Shown here: positions 1 to 8,037 of the stretch, in pieces | Numbering within the stretch: position 1 is the stretch's first letter | Layout of the letters: each line of letters opens with the position of its first letter | Origin: Rhizomicrobium sp. | GTDB lineage: Bacteria > Pseudomonadota > Alphaproteobacteria > Micropepsales > Micropepsaceae | DNA length: 64,000 bases | Direction of reading: 5' to 3' | Assembly (NCBI GenBank): GCA_037200045.1 | Contig: JBBCHM010000001.1 | Location: 2,790,001 to 2,854,000 of the forward strand | Notes under the pieces: generated by a model | Seen by the model: the letters and a program-made list of their open reading frames with translations, nothing else | The model's database searches: none | Told to the model about the DNA's origin: nothing | Translations under genes and position numbers: made by a program

Positions 1-52
1 ACTACACGGAAATCCTCGTGTAAAGGGCCGCTTGCGCAGGCGCAACATGGGG

Positions 53-81
53 TTGCACAGGGGTCCGACACTAACTATCTG
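53..81 (+). promoter_or_regulatory. candidate promoter for phaA
   Basis: TTGCAC at 53-58 and TATCTG at 76-81 are separated by 17 bases, a sigma70-like arrangement about 95 bases before the phaA start. The -10 match is only partial, so this is a guess from spacing and sequence; the rest of bases 1-174 holds no gene that I can support. Confidence 0.3.
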
Positions 82-174
82 AAAGCATAGGCCGATTTGG
101 CGCAGTTTACCGCTGCTCGCATTCGCGGCATTTTGCTTGGAATCCGCATCAAGGCGGATTTTCGGGAGGTTCTG

Positions 175-1347
175 GTGGAAGAAGTGGTCATCGTATCGGG
201 CGCGCGTACGCCCGTCGGCGCGTTCAACGGCTCATTCGCGAGCGTTCCCGCCCATGAGCTCGGCAAGGTCGCGATCAAGGCGGCGCTGGAGCGCGCCGGG
301 GTCAAGCCGGCGGACGTCTCCGAGGTCATCCTCGGCCAGGTGCTGACCGCGGCGCAGGGCCAGAACCCGGCGCGCCAGGCCTCGATCCATGCCGGCGTGC
401 CCGTCGAAACGCCGGCCTGGGAAGTGAACATGGTGTGCGGCTCGGGCCTGCGCGCGGTCGCGCTCGGCGCCCAGGCGATCGCCCAGGGCGACTCGGCGAT
501 CGTCGTCGCCGGCGGCCAGGAATCGATGAGCCAGTCGGTCCACGGCGCCTATCTGCGCGCCGGCCAGAAGATGGGCAATCTCGAATTCATCGACACCATG
601 ATCAAGGACGGGCTGTGGGATGCCTTCAACGGCTACCATATGGGCGTCACGGCGGAGAACGTGGCGCGCGAATGGCAGATCACGCGCGAACAGCAGGACC
701 AGTTCGCCGTCGGCTCGCAGAACAAGGCCGAGGCCGCCAAGAAAGCCGGCCGCTTCAAGGACGAGATCGCGCCGGTGACCGTCAAGGAGCGCAAGGGCGA
801 GAAGATCATCGACACTGACGAATACATCCGCGACGGCGCCACGCTGGAAGCGATGGCGGCCCTGAGGCCTGCCTTCCAGAAGGACGGCACGGTCACGGCG
901 GCCAACGCGTCGGGCATCAATGACGGCGCCGCGGCGCTGGTGCTGATGAGCGCGAGCGAGGCCAAGAAGCGCGGCCTGAGGCCGCTGGCGACGATCAAAT
1001 CCTGGGCCCAGGCCGGCGTGGATCCCAAGGTGATGGGCTCGGGTCCGATCCCGGCCTCGCGCAAGGCGCTGGAGAAAGCAGGCTGGAAGGCCTCCGACCT
1101 CGACCTGATCGAGGCGAACGAGGCGTTCGCCGCGCAGGCCTGCGCGGTGAACAAGGACATGGGCTGGGACACCACCAAGGTGAACGTGAACGGCGGCGCT
1201 ATCGCCATCGGCCATCCGATCGGCGCCTCGGGCGCGCGGGTGCTCGTCACCCTGCTGCACGAGATGCAGCGCCGCGACGCGCATAAGGGCCTCGCCACGC
1301 TCTGCATCGGCGGCGGCATGGGCATCGCCATGTGCGTCGAGCGGTAG
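175..1347 (+). CDS. phaA: acetyl-CoA C-acetyltransferase (PHB-type thiolase)
   Basis: Biosynthetic thiolase that condenses two acetyl-CoA to acetoacetyl-CoA, the first step toward polyhydroxybutyrate; cytoplasmic. The 390-residue length is normal for the family. The catalytic residues are visible: nucleophilic Cys88 in VCGSG, His347 in GHPIGASG and Cys377 in CIGGGMG. I start at GTG 175 rather than at an earlier in-frame codon near 97 because GGGAGG at 164-169 lies five bases upstream and the protein then opens directly with the conserved [12 protein letters not shown]. The next gene, the matching reductase, follows after 170 bases. No PHB synthase gene is in the window, so the final polymer step is inferred to be encoded elsewhere. 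Confidence 0.95.
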   Translation: MEEVVIVSGARTPVGAFNGSFASVPAHELGKVAIKAALERAGVKPADVSEVILGQVLTAAQGQNPARQASIHAGVPVETPAWEVNMVCGSGLRAVALGAQAIAQGDSAIVVAGGQESMSQSVHGAYLRAGQKMGNLEFIDTMIKDGLWDAFNGYHMGVTAENVAREWQITREQQDQFAVGSQNKAEAAKKAGRFKDEIAPVTVKERKGEKIIDTDEYIRDGATLEAMAALRPAFQKDGTVTAANASGINDGAAALVLMSASEAKKRGLRPLATIKSWAQAGVDPKVMGSGPIPASRKALEKAGWKASDLDLIEANEAFAAQACAVNKDMGWDTTKVNVNGGAIAIGHPIGASGARVLVTLLHEMQRRDAHKGLATLCIGGGMGIAMCVER

Positions 1348-1517
1348 CAATATCTGGTTTGCGGAAAGCGACGGAGCGATCCGCTGCTTTCTTTAGTTTC
1401 CGCTGGGTTCGAAAGTAACAAGCGTATCTGTCGCGGCGGCAGTTTATTGCGCGACCCCGAACGTCCGGGCTATGTGCTAGACAATGACAAAATCCAACAG
1501 GGCATGGGAATAACGGC

Positions 1518-2243
1518 ATGGCACGGGTGGCATTGGTGACGGGAGGCACGCGCGGCATCGGCGCGGCGATTTCGGTCGGCCTGAAGCATTGCGGCTACAG
1601 CGTTGCCGCGAATTACGCCGGCAACGACGAAGCGGCGGCGAAGTTCAAGGCCGAGACCGGCATTCCGGTGTTCAAATGGGACGTCGGCAACGCGGCGGCC
1701 TGCGCCGCCGGCCTCAAGGACGTCGAAGGTGCGCTCGGGCCCATCGACATCCTGGTCAACAATGCCGGCGTCACCAAGGACGCGATGCTGCACAAGATGA
1801 CGACGGAGCAGTGGGACGACGTCATCCGCGTCGATCTGGGCTCGATGTTCTATATGACGCGCCCGCTGATCGAGGGCATGCGCGAGCGCGGCTTCGGCCG
1901 CATCATCAACATCTCCTCGATCAACGGCCAGAAGGGCCAGATGGGCCAGACCAACTATTCTGCCGCCAAGGCCGGCATCATCGGCTTCACCAAGGCGCTG
2001 GCGCAGGAGACCGCCAGGAAGGGCGTCACCGTCAACGTGATCTGCCCCGGCTATATCGACACCGAGATGGTCCAGGCGGTGCCGGAAAAGGTGCTGGCCG
2101 GCATCATCGCGACGATTCCCGTCGGCCGCCTCGGCAAGGCCGACGAGATCGCCAAGATGACCTGCTTCCTCGCCTCCGACGACGCCGCCTTCATCACCGG
2201 CGCCACCATGACCGTCAACGGCGCGCAATACATTGCGGGCTGA
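1518..2243 (+). CDS. phaB: acetoacetyl-CoA reductase
   Basis: NADPH-dependent short-chain dehydrogenase that reduces acetoacetyl-CoA to (R)-3-hydroxybutyryl-CoA, the monomer for polyhydroxybutyrate. The 241 residues show the Rossmann glycine motif TGGTRGIG (8-15), NNAG (81-84) and the catalytic set Ser134, Tyr147 and Lys151 in NYSAAKAG. Its place directly after phaA separates it from the closely related FabG fatty-acid reductases, which share the same motifs; assignment as PhaB rests partly on that context. The ccm genes begin 24 bases later on the same strand, so read-through is possible. Confidence 0.92.
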   Translation: MARVALVTGGTRGIGAAISVGLKHCGYSVAANYAGNDEAAAKFKAETGIPVFKWDVGNAAACAAGLKDVEGALGPIDILVNNAGVTKDAMLHKMTTEQWDDVIRVDLGSMFYMTRPLIEGMRERGFGRIINISSINGQKGQMGQTNYSAAKAGIIGFTKALAQETARKGVTVNVICPGYIDTEMVQAVPEKVLAGIIATIPVGRLGKADEIAKMTCFLASDDAAFITGATMTVNGAQYIAG

Positions 2244-2267
2244 AAGCCGTTCGGGCCATAACGCGTC

Positions 2268-2873
2268 ATGGCGAGGGCTCTGACGGTCGACAAGCTCACC
2301 TGCATCCGCGGGCAGCGCGTGCTGTTCCGCGCTTTGAGCTTTCGCGTCGAGCCCGGCCAGGTGCTCAGCCTCGAAGGCGCCAACGGCGCGGGCAAGACCT
2401 CGCTGCTGCGCATGATCGCCGGCTTCATCGCGCCGGCCGCCGGCACCATCGCGATCGGCGCGGTCGACGACGCGGAAGAGCGCGGCCGCCAGATCGGCTG
2501 GCTCGGCCATCACGACGCCGCCAAGCCGCAGCTCACCCCGCGCGAGGTGCTCGGTTTCTTCGCGCGGCTCTATCGGATCGACGCCGACATCGCCGCCGGT
2601 CTGGGCGAGGTCGGTCTGGGATCGCTCGCCGATTTGCCCTGCCAATATCTCTCCGCCGGACAGAAAAAGCGTCTCGCCCTCGCGCGGCTGAAGCTTTCGC
2701 GCCGCCCCGTCTGGCTGCTCGACGAGCCGCTCGCGGCGCTCGACGCCGACGGCAAGGGGCGCGCCGCCGGATTGGTGCGGGCACACTGCCTCGCCGGCGG
2801 CATCGCCGTGGCCGCGACGCATGAGCCGCTGGGCTTGGCCTGCGAGCGGCTGACCTTGGGAGCGGCGGGATGA
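2268..2873 (+). CDS. ccmA: heme exporter ATP-binding protein CcmA
   Basis: ATPase subunit of the CcmABCD complex, which releases holo-CcmE for cytochrome c maturation (System I) at the inner membrane. The 201 residues contain a Walker A loop GANGAGKTS (37-45), the ABC signature LSAGQ (128-132) and Walker B ending in LLDEP (150-154), all in a minimal single domain as usual for CcmA. The stop overlaps the ccmB start by four bases, so the two are translationally coupled. Family and neighbours agree. Confidence 0.94.
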   Translation: MARALTVDKLTCIRGQRVLFRALSFRVEPGQVLSLEGANGAGKTSLLRMIAGFIAPAAGTIAIGAVDDAEERGRQIGWLGHHDAAKPQLTPREVLGFFARLYRIDADIAAGLGEVGLGSLADLPCQYLSAGQKKRLALARLKLSRRPVWLLDEPLAALDADGKGRAAGLVRAHCLAGGIAVAATHEPLGLACERLTLGAAG

Positions 2874-3535
2874 GCCCGTTTGCGGCCCTCCTCCTGCGCG
2901 ACATGCGTCTTGCGACCCGAGCCGGCGGGAGCGCAGCGCTGGCGCTGGGATTCTTCGCGGCGGTGGCGACGCTGGTGCCGCTTGGCGTCGGCGCGGATTT
3001 GAAACTGCTGGCGCGTGTCGCGGCCGGCGTGCTCTGGGTCGCGGCGGTGCTCGCGGCCTTGCTGTCGCTCGACCGCCTGTTCCAGGCCGATTTCGAGGAC
3101 GGGAGCCTCGATCTCATCGCGCTGTCGCCGCTGTCGCTCGAAGCCGTCGCCGCCGCGAAGATCGCGGCGCATTGGCTGACGACGGGATTGCCGCTGACGC
3201 TGCTGTCGCCGCTGCTCGGATTGATGTTCGGCCTGCCGGCGCCGGCGATCGCGATGCTGACCGTCTCGCTCCTGATCGGCACGCCATCGGTCAGCGCGCT
3301 GGGCGCGATCGGCGCCGGACTGACGTTGTCCGTCCGCCGCGGCGGGCTGATCCTGCCCCTGCTGGTTCTGCCACTGCTGGCGCCCACCGTCATTTTCGGC
3401 GCCGGCGCGGTTCAAGCGACCCTGGATCACCTTTCCAACGGCGCGTTGCTGTTGCTCGCTGCCTTCTCGGTCGCCGCCACGCTGCTGTCGCCCTTCGCGG
3501 CCGCGGCGTCCGTGCGGCTCAACCTCGCAGGATGA
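2870..3535 (+). CDS. ccmB: heme exporter permease CcmB
   Basis: Integral membrane subunit that partners CcmA in the cytochrome c maturation ABC complex. At 221 residues it has the family length, and it is almost entirely hydrophobic with about six membrane segments broken by short Gly/Pro/Arg loops, for example around residues 20-60 and 95-145. It starts inside the ccmA stop and is followed 44 bases later by ccmC. Sequence similarity among CcmB proteins is modest, so operon position contributes strongly to the call. Confidence 0.92.
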   Translation: MSPFAALLLRDMRLATRAGGSAALALGFFAAVATLVPLGVGADLKLLARVAAGVLWVAAVLAALLSLDRLFQADFEDGSLDLIALSPLSLEAVAAAKIAAHWLTTGLPLTLLSPLLGLMFGLPAPAIAMLTVSLLIGTPSVSALGAIGAGLTLSVRRGGLILPLLVLPLLAPTVIFGAGAVQATLDHLSNGALLLLAAFSVAATLLSPFAAAASVRLNLAG

Positions 3536-3579
3536 TGCCCATGCTTGCGGCCCCATTCGCAACGGCCTAGATCGCACCC

Positions 3580-4302
3580 ATGGCAAGCCTTTTCACCTAC
3601 GCCAATCCCAAGCGCTTCATGGATATGAGCGCGTGGCTGCTCCCCTGGCTCGCGGGCGCGACCGTTCTGGCGCTGGGCGCCGGCGTCGTGCTCGGATTCC
3701 TCGCCCCGCCCGACTATCAGCAAGGCGACACGGTCAAGATCATGTTCCTGCACGTGCCGGCGGCGTGGACGGCGATGATGGGCTATGGACTTCTGGCGCT
3801 CGCCTCGCTGTTCGGACTGGTGTGGCGTCACCCGCTGTCCGACGTCGCCGCGAAGGCGGCCGCGCCGCTCGGCGCCGTGTTCACGCTGCTCGGCCTGATC
3901 ACCGGCTCGCTCTGGGGCAAGCCGATGTGGGGCGCCTGGTGGGTGTGGGATGCGCGGCTGACCTCCTTCCTGCTGCTGCTGTTCCTCTATCTCGGCCATA
4001 TCGCGCTGTGGAACGCGTTCGAGGACGAGGTCCGCGCCGCGCGCGCCGCCGCGATCCTGGCGCTGGTCGGTGCCGTGAACCTTCCGATCATCGAATTCTC
4101 CGTCGACTGGTGGACGACGCTGCACCAGGGCGAAAGCATCTTCCGCGCCGGGGGGCCGAAGATCGCCGGCGTCTTCCTCTGGCCGCTGGCCCTGATGGGG
4201 CTCGGCTACACGCTTCTCTTCGTCACGCTGTGGACGATCCGCATACGGACGGAGATCCTGGAGCGCCGCGTCCGCTCCCTGCTGCTCGAGGGCACGGCAT
4301 GA
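3580..4302 (+). CDS. ccmC: heme exporter protein CcmC
   Basis: Inner-membrane heme handling protein that presents heme to CcmE for covalent attachment. The 240-residue, six-segment protein carries the tryptophan-rich heme-binding motif WGAWWVWDARLTS near residue 112-124, the hallmark of the heme handling protein family, with histidines in the flanking periplasmic loops (LHVPAAW near residue 52; TTLHQGES near 175). The last bases overlap the ccmD start. ccmE, ccmF and ccmH are not in this window and must lie elsewhere if the pathway is complete. Confidence 0.95.
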   Translation: MASLFTYANPKRFMDMSAWLLPWLAGATVLALGAGVVLGFLAPPDYQQGDTVKIMFLHVPAAWTAMMGYGLLALASLFGLVWRHPLSDVAAKAAAPLGAVFTLLGLITGSLWGKPMWGAWWVWDARLTSFLLLLFLYLGHIALWNAFEDEVRAARAAAILALVGAVNLPIIEFSVDWWTTLHQGESIFRAGGPKIAGVFLWPLALMGLGYTLLFVTLWTIRIRTEILERRVRSLLLEGTA

Positions 4303-4448
4303 GCGATGTCCTCGCGATGGGCGGATACGCCGCCTATGTCTGGCCCGCCTATGGCGTGTCGGTGCTGCTGCTGGGAGGCGCGATCGTCGTCACGCTGCGC
4401 GCCTATGCCCGCGCCAAGGCGCGGCTCGCGCTGTTGGAGAAGCCGTGA
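4299..4448 (+). CDS. ccmD: heme exporter protein CcmD (small membrane protein)
   Basis: Tiny (49 residues) single-pass membrane protein needed for release of holo-CcmE from the CcmABC complex. It has one hydrophobic helix (about residues 15-33) preceded by the Gly-Tyr-Ala-rich stretch typical of CcmD (MGGYAAYVWPAYG) and followed by a basic cytoplasmic tail. The ATG at 4299 overlaps the ccmC stop in an ATGA, and its own stop overlaps the GTG of ccmG. The call depends on size, topology and position. Confidence 0.88.
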   Translation: MSDVLAMGGYAAYVWPAYGVSVLLLGGAIVVTLRAYARAKARLALLEKP

Positions 4449-4978
4449 AGCGCCTGTTCTACATCCTGCCGGTGCTGGCGTTCCTGGGGCTCGGCTGGTT
4501 CCTCTATGCGAGCCTGCGAACCCCGCCGCCGGCCGCGATGCCGTCGGCCCTGCTCGGCAAGCCGGCGCCCGCGCTGACGCTTCCGCCGCTCGACGCCAAG
4601 GCCCAGGGCTTCGGCCCGTCCGACCTGGCGGGCCGGGTCACGCTGGTCAATCTTTTCGCGTCCTGGTGCATTCCCTGCCGGGAAGAGGCGGGCGAACTCG
4701 CCGAACTCGCGCGCGCCCGCGGCGTGCGCCTGATCGGCATCGCCTACAAGGACAAGCCGGAAGCGGCGCGCGCCTTCCTCGACGAGTACGGCAATCCGTT
4801 CGAGCGGATCGGCCTCGACGCCGATGGCCGCGCCGGCATCGAATGGGGCATCTCCGGCGTGCCGGAGACCTTCGTGCTCGACCGACACGGCATCGTGCGC
4901 GGCCGCTTCGGTCCGCTGACGCCGGACGGCATGGTGATGGACATCCTGCCGGCCATCGCCAGCGCCGCGACGTACTGA
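4445..4978 (+). CDS. ccmG: thiol:disulfide interchange protein CcmG/DsbE
   Basis: Membrane-anchored periplasmic thioredoxin that keeps apocytochrome c CXXCH cysteines reduced for heme ligation. It is 177 residues, with an N-terminal membrane anchor (about 5-23) and a thioredoxin fold carrying the redox motif WCIPC (Cys75 and Cys78) and a cis-proline in GVPETF. It uses a GTG start that overlaps the ccmD stop, giving a fully coupled ccmA-B-C-D-G unit. Confidence 0.95.
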   Translation: MKRLFYILPVLAFLGLGWFLYASLRTPPPAAMPSALLGKPAPALTLPPLDAKAQGFGPSDLAGRVTLVNLFASWCIPCREEAGELAELARARGVRLIGIAYKDKPEAARAFLDEYGNPFERIGLDADGRAGIEWGISGVPETFVLDRHGIVRGRFGPLTPDGMVMDILPAIASAATY

Positions 4979-5017
4979 CTTAAGACTTCGGCAACCATGA
5001 TTTGCCAGAGTTGGCCG

Positions 5018-5275
5018 ATGCAGCTCAGCGCCGCCAATCTCCTCATCGCCTCCCAGCAGCTCGCGCGCGGCGCCCAGCGCGCGGCGCCTGACGCGCAGGC
5101 AAAATTCGCCTCGGCGCTGGCGCAGGAGAACGGCGCCGAAGCGACGGACTTCGCGCCCATGGAATTCAAGCAGACCGCGCCGCCCAAGGCCTCGCCGGCC
5201 GGGCCCGCCCAAGGTCCGGCGGCGGGCTACAACATGTCGGGCAGGCTCGGCGCCAACCTCGATATTCGCGTTTAG
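5018..5275 (+). CDS. small hypothetical protein
   Basis: I do not recognise this 85-residue protein. It is Ala/Gln-rich with a predicted helical first half (residues 1-45), a Pro/Ala-rich linker and a C-terminal LGANLDIRV. There is no signal peptide or membrane segment. An in-frame ATG also exists at 4997; neither has a strong ribosome binding site, and I prefer 5018 because the residues before it look unlike a protein start. It lies between ccmG and a convergent marR gene and could be a spurious frame in GC-rich DNA. Confidence 0.45.
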   Translation: MQLSAANLLIASQQLARGAQRAAPDAQAKFASALAQENGAEATDFAPMEFKQTAPPKASPAGPAQGPAAGYNMSGRLGANLDIRV

Positions 5276-5285
5276 CGGTAAGGAT

Positions 5286-5795
5286 TTACGTCCGGCGGCG
5301 GCGGCCGCGGCCCTTGGGCGCGGCATGGCCGTTTTCGGCATAGGCGTCGCCCGCCGAGGCGACCAACGCCAGCAGCTTGACGAATTTCTGCCGCTCGGTC
5401 GGCGGCAGCGGATCGAGCAGCGCCTTCTCGGCGCGCTCGGACGCGGTGCGCGCCGCGCGCAGCGCCTTGCGCCCGACCGGGCTGATGCCGACGGAGTTCG
5501 CGCGCTGGTCTTCCTCGGTGCGTTCGCGCGAGAGCAGTCCCTTGTCGAGCATGCGGCGCACCATCTCGGCGAGCGTCGAGCGGTCGATGCCGGTGATCTC
5601 GACGAGCGCGGTCTGGCTCACGCCCTCATTGTGTTCGAGCGCGGCGAGCAGCGTGAACTGCTGCTTGGTCAGTTCGGCCGAGCCGGACTCGTGCGCGTAG
5701 AGATCGCCGAAGAATTGCGCGCAGCGCTTCAGAAGATGAGACGGCGACTCCGATAGTGCGAAGCCGCCATTCGCCTTGCGCTGACCTTTCGTCAT
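5286..5795 (-). CDS. MarR-family transcriptional regulator
   Basis: Winged-helix repressor of 169 residues. The recognition region is seen in KQQFTLLAALEHNEGVSQ and GIDRSTLAEMVRRMLDKGL (roughly residues 44-85), followed by the wing with RERTEEDQRANSV, a typical MarR pattern; the C-terminus ends in a basic run of arginines. Ligand and targets cannot be read from the sequence. A 14-base perfect palindrome lies about 60 bases upstream of its start and could be its own operator. Confidence 0.9.
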   Translation of the reverse strand: MTKGQRKANGGFALSESPSHLLKRCAQFFGDLYAHESGSAELTKQQFTLLAALEHNEGVSQTALVEITGIDRSTLAEMVRRMLDKGLLSRERTEEDQRANSVGISPVGRKALRAARTASERAEKALLDPLPPTERQKFVKLLALVASAGDAYAENGHAAPKGRGRRRRT

Positions 5796-5852
5796 TCAAC
5801 ACCCCTGCAGGACGATCCGCCAGCGTTGTTCGCCATGTCGCGATCATCAGGC

Positions 5853-5866
5853 ACCCGATATCGGGT
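5853..5866. promoter_or_regulatory. 14-base palindrome upstream of marR, possible operator
   Basis: ACCCGATATCGGGT is a perfect 14-base palindrome, 57 bases upstream of the marR start codon. MarR proteins bind palindromes of about this size in their own promoters, so autoregulation is a reasonable inference; no binding evidence exists here. Confidence 0.35.
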
Positions 5867-6011
5867 CGCATGCTCGATAAAAAGACTAGACGTCCCCAAG
5901 CCCCGTCACAACTGTCTCTAACGCGTTTGATGGCGCGTTTGCAACGCAAAGATTCGGACTGGTATTTTGTTTTGTGACCGTGTGCATCAGATTTCGCCAC
6001 GCAGGACGGAT

Positions 6012-6502
6012 GTGACGCGCGTCGCCCCGTCGCCAGGTCCGCGCTTGGTTCGGCATGTACCGGATGGAGACACAACGGAACGTCATGTCGGCGGCGATCG
6101 CGGCCATATCTATTACACAAATCCGAAAATCGTTTCGGCTTCGGTCGTTAGGTTCGGCGAGCGCATTCTCTTGTGCCGCCGCGCAAACGAACCGCGCGCG
6201 GCGGTGCACCCACCGGCGATCTTGAGGGACGCGAGATTCCACAAGACGGCGCGCGTGGAAGCTTCGTGCGGGGTCGTTCCGGAAGTCTGCTCGACATCTA
6301 TTCCGTCACAAGGCCGAGCCGGTTGCAACCGACGCATCGCGCCGGGCTGGACACGAAACGATATGGCGCAGGCGCCGAAAGCCCCGCTATCCGGCTGTTT
6401 TCGTGGGACGATATTCCGTGGACGGAGATTGCATTCCCGGGCGCGCACCGCGCATTGCAACATGGACGCGAGTGCAAGGGCGCAGCCATCTTCGCGTCCT
6501 AA
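6012..6502 (+). pseudogene. decayed zinc-ribbon NUDIX hydrolase
   Basis: Between marR and yciB two overlapping frames together spell a NUDIX protein of the zinc-ribbon type. The first frame (from about 6012) gives LVRHVPDGDTTERHV, GHIYYTNPKIV and GERILLCRRANEPR; the second frame (about 6204-6502) gives DLEGRE, LLDIYSV, GAGAESPAIRLFSWDDIPW and IAFPGAHRAL, which are the end of the same family. The frame changes between about 6195 and 6213. Zinc-ribbon cysteines are replaced (VAPSPGP and HVGGDRGH where Cys-X-X-Cys is expected), and the catalytic REXXEE part of the Nudix box is not recognisable. Family assignment rests on recalled consensus, not a search. The 39 bases that follow to yciB hold nothing evident. 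Confidence 0.75.
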
Positions 6503-6541
6503 TCGAACCCGCCCGGAAGAAAACGAAAATCCCGGACGGCG

Positions 6542-7096
6542 TCAGCCGCCTTCCTTGTCCTGCGGCATGTGCTTCATCAGGATCGGCGCCTGGAGCAGGC
6601 CGAAGACGAACACCAGGGGCATGGTGATCCACACTTTGAACGTCACCCACTGTCCCGTCGAGAAATTTCGCCACACGATCTCGTTCAAAAAAGCCAAGCC
6701 GGCGAAGAACACACCCCAGCGCCAGGTCAGCGTGCGCCACGCGCTCTCCGGCATCTCGAATTCGAACGACAGCGCGTATTTTATGAAAAGCCGGTTGAAG
6801 GCGAGACCGCCGAGCAGCACGGCGCAGAACGTCGCATAGATGATCGTCGGCTTGATCTTCAGGAAGGTGTCGTTCTTCAGCCAGAGCGTCAGCCCGCCGA
6901 ACACCAGCACGATGACCGCGCTGAACAGCGTGATCGCCGACAGTTTCTTTTCCAGCCAATAGCCGGTGGCCAGCGACACCAGCACCAGCACCATGAAGGT
7001 GCCGGTCGCGGCATAGATGCCGAAGAACTGGAAGGCGAGGAAGAAGGCGACGAGCGGACCCAGGTCCAGCAGCATCCGCCGCAATTGCGCGTTCAT
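6542..7096 (-). CDS. yciB: YciB/IspZ-family inner membrane septation protein
   Basis: Inner-membrane protein of 184 residues with about five hydrophobic segments, matching the family historically named intracellular septation protein A. Family features visible are LGPLVAFFLAFQ at the N-terminus, KPTIIYATFCAVLLGG in the middle and NEIVWRNFSTGQWVTFKV near residue 140. Its role in envelope maintenance is inferred from E. coli YciB. The start overlaps the ftsY stop (ATGA), so it is the last gene of the dapF-mtaB-ftsY-yciB operon. Confidence 0.93.
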   Translation of the reverse strand: MNAQLRRMLLDLGPLVAFFLAFQFFGIYAATGTFMVLVLVSLATGYWLEKKLSAITLFSAVIVLVFGGLTLWLKNDTFLKIKPTIIYATFCAVLLGGLAFNRLFIKYALSFEFEMPESAWRTLTWRWGVFFAGLAFLNEIVWRNFSTGQWVTFKVWITMPLVFVFGLLQAPILMKHMPQDKEGG

Positions 7097-8037
7097 CGTG
7101 CCCCCGTGAGTGCCTTGGCGAAATTCGCGGCGTTGAACGGTTGCAGATCGTCCACGCCCTCGCCGACGCCTATGTAGTGGACGGGCAAGGCATATTTCTG
7201 CGCCAGCGCGGCCAGGATGCCGCCCTTGGCCGTGCCGTCCAGCCGGGTCATCACCAGTCCGGTCAGCGGTACCGTGTTCTTGAAGCCCTCGACCTGGCTG
7301 ATCGCGTTCTGGCCCGTCGTGGCGTCCAGCACCAGGAGCGTGGCGTGCGGCGCCGTCGGGTCGAGCTTTTTGATCACGCGCACGATCTTCTCCAGTTCGG
7401 CCATCAGCCCGGCCTTGTTCTGCAGCCGGCCGGCAGTGTCGATCAGAAGAACGTCGGCGCCGCTCGCGCGTGCCCGCTCCAGCGCTTCATAGGCGAGCCC
7501 CGCGGCATCCGCGCCGGCGCCCTTGGCCACAACCTCGGCACCGGTCCGCTGTCCCCAGATGTTCAACTGTTCGATCGCCGCGGCGCGGAACGTATCGCCC
7601 GCCGCGAGCACGACTTTCGCGCCATTGGCGGCGAAGCGCTTGGCCAGCTTGCCGATAGTGGTGGTCTTGCCCGTCCCGTTCACGCCCGCGACCAGGATGA
7701 CGAAGGGCTTGATGGCGCCGTCCACAACCAGCGGCTTCTCGATGGGTTGCAGGACCTTCAGCAATTCCGCGCGCAGCGTCTCGCGGATATCGTAGTCGCT
7801 GACGTCGAGGCCGAAGCCCTTGTCGCTGACCGCCTGCGCCAGCCGCGCCGCCAGCGCCGGGCCGAGATCGGCCTTGATCAGCGCCTCTTCCAGTTCGCCG
7901 ATGCTGACCGCATCGAGCTTCCGCTTGGTCACGATGCCCGCGATGCTGTCCGACAGCCCCGCGGTGGAGCGCGACAGGCCGGCTTTCAGCCGCTCGAAGA
8001 AGGTGGGCGGCGGAGGCGCTTCGCCGAAATCTCTCAT
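7093..8037 (-). CDS. ftsY: signal recognition particle receptor FtsY
   Basis: GTPase that docks SRP-ribosome complexes at the membrane, partner of Ffh encoded at 14.3 kb. The 314-residue protein consists of the N domain (about 15-100) and the G domain with P-loop GVNGTGKT (118-125), DTAGR and the TRLDGTAKGG motif near the C-terminus. It lacks the long acidic N-terminal domain of the E. coli protein, as in many alphaproteobacteria. Both ends overlap neighbouring genes by four bases. Confidence 0.97.
   Translation of the reverse strand: MRDFGEAPPPPTFFERLKAGLSRSTAGLSDSIAGIVTKRKLDAVSIGELEEALIKADLGPALAARLAQAVSDKGFGLDVSDYDIRETLRAELLKVLQPIEKPLVVDGAIKPFVILVAGVNGTGKTTTIGKLAKRFAANGAKVVLAAGDTFRAAAIEQLNIWGQRTGAEVVAKGAGADAAGLAYEALERARASGADVLLIDTAGRLQNKAGLMAELEKIVRVIKKLDPTAPHATLLVLDATTGQNAISQVEGFKNTVPLTGLVMTRLDGTAKGGILAALAQKYALPVHYIGVGEGVDDLQPFNAANFAKALTGAR

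Noticed and set aside
5967..6839. A 290-codon plus-strand frame read as one intact gene
   Set aside because: Only its first part resembles a NUDIX protein, and its 3' third runs antisense through yciB; it is the pseudogene frame continuing past a frameshift.
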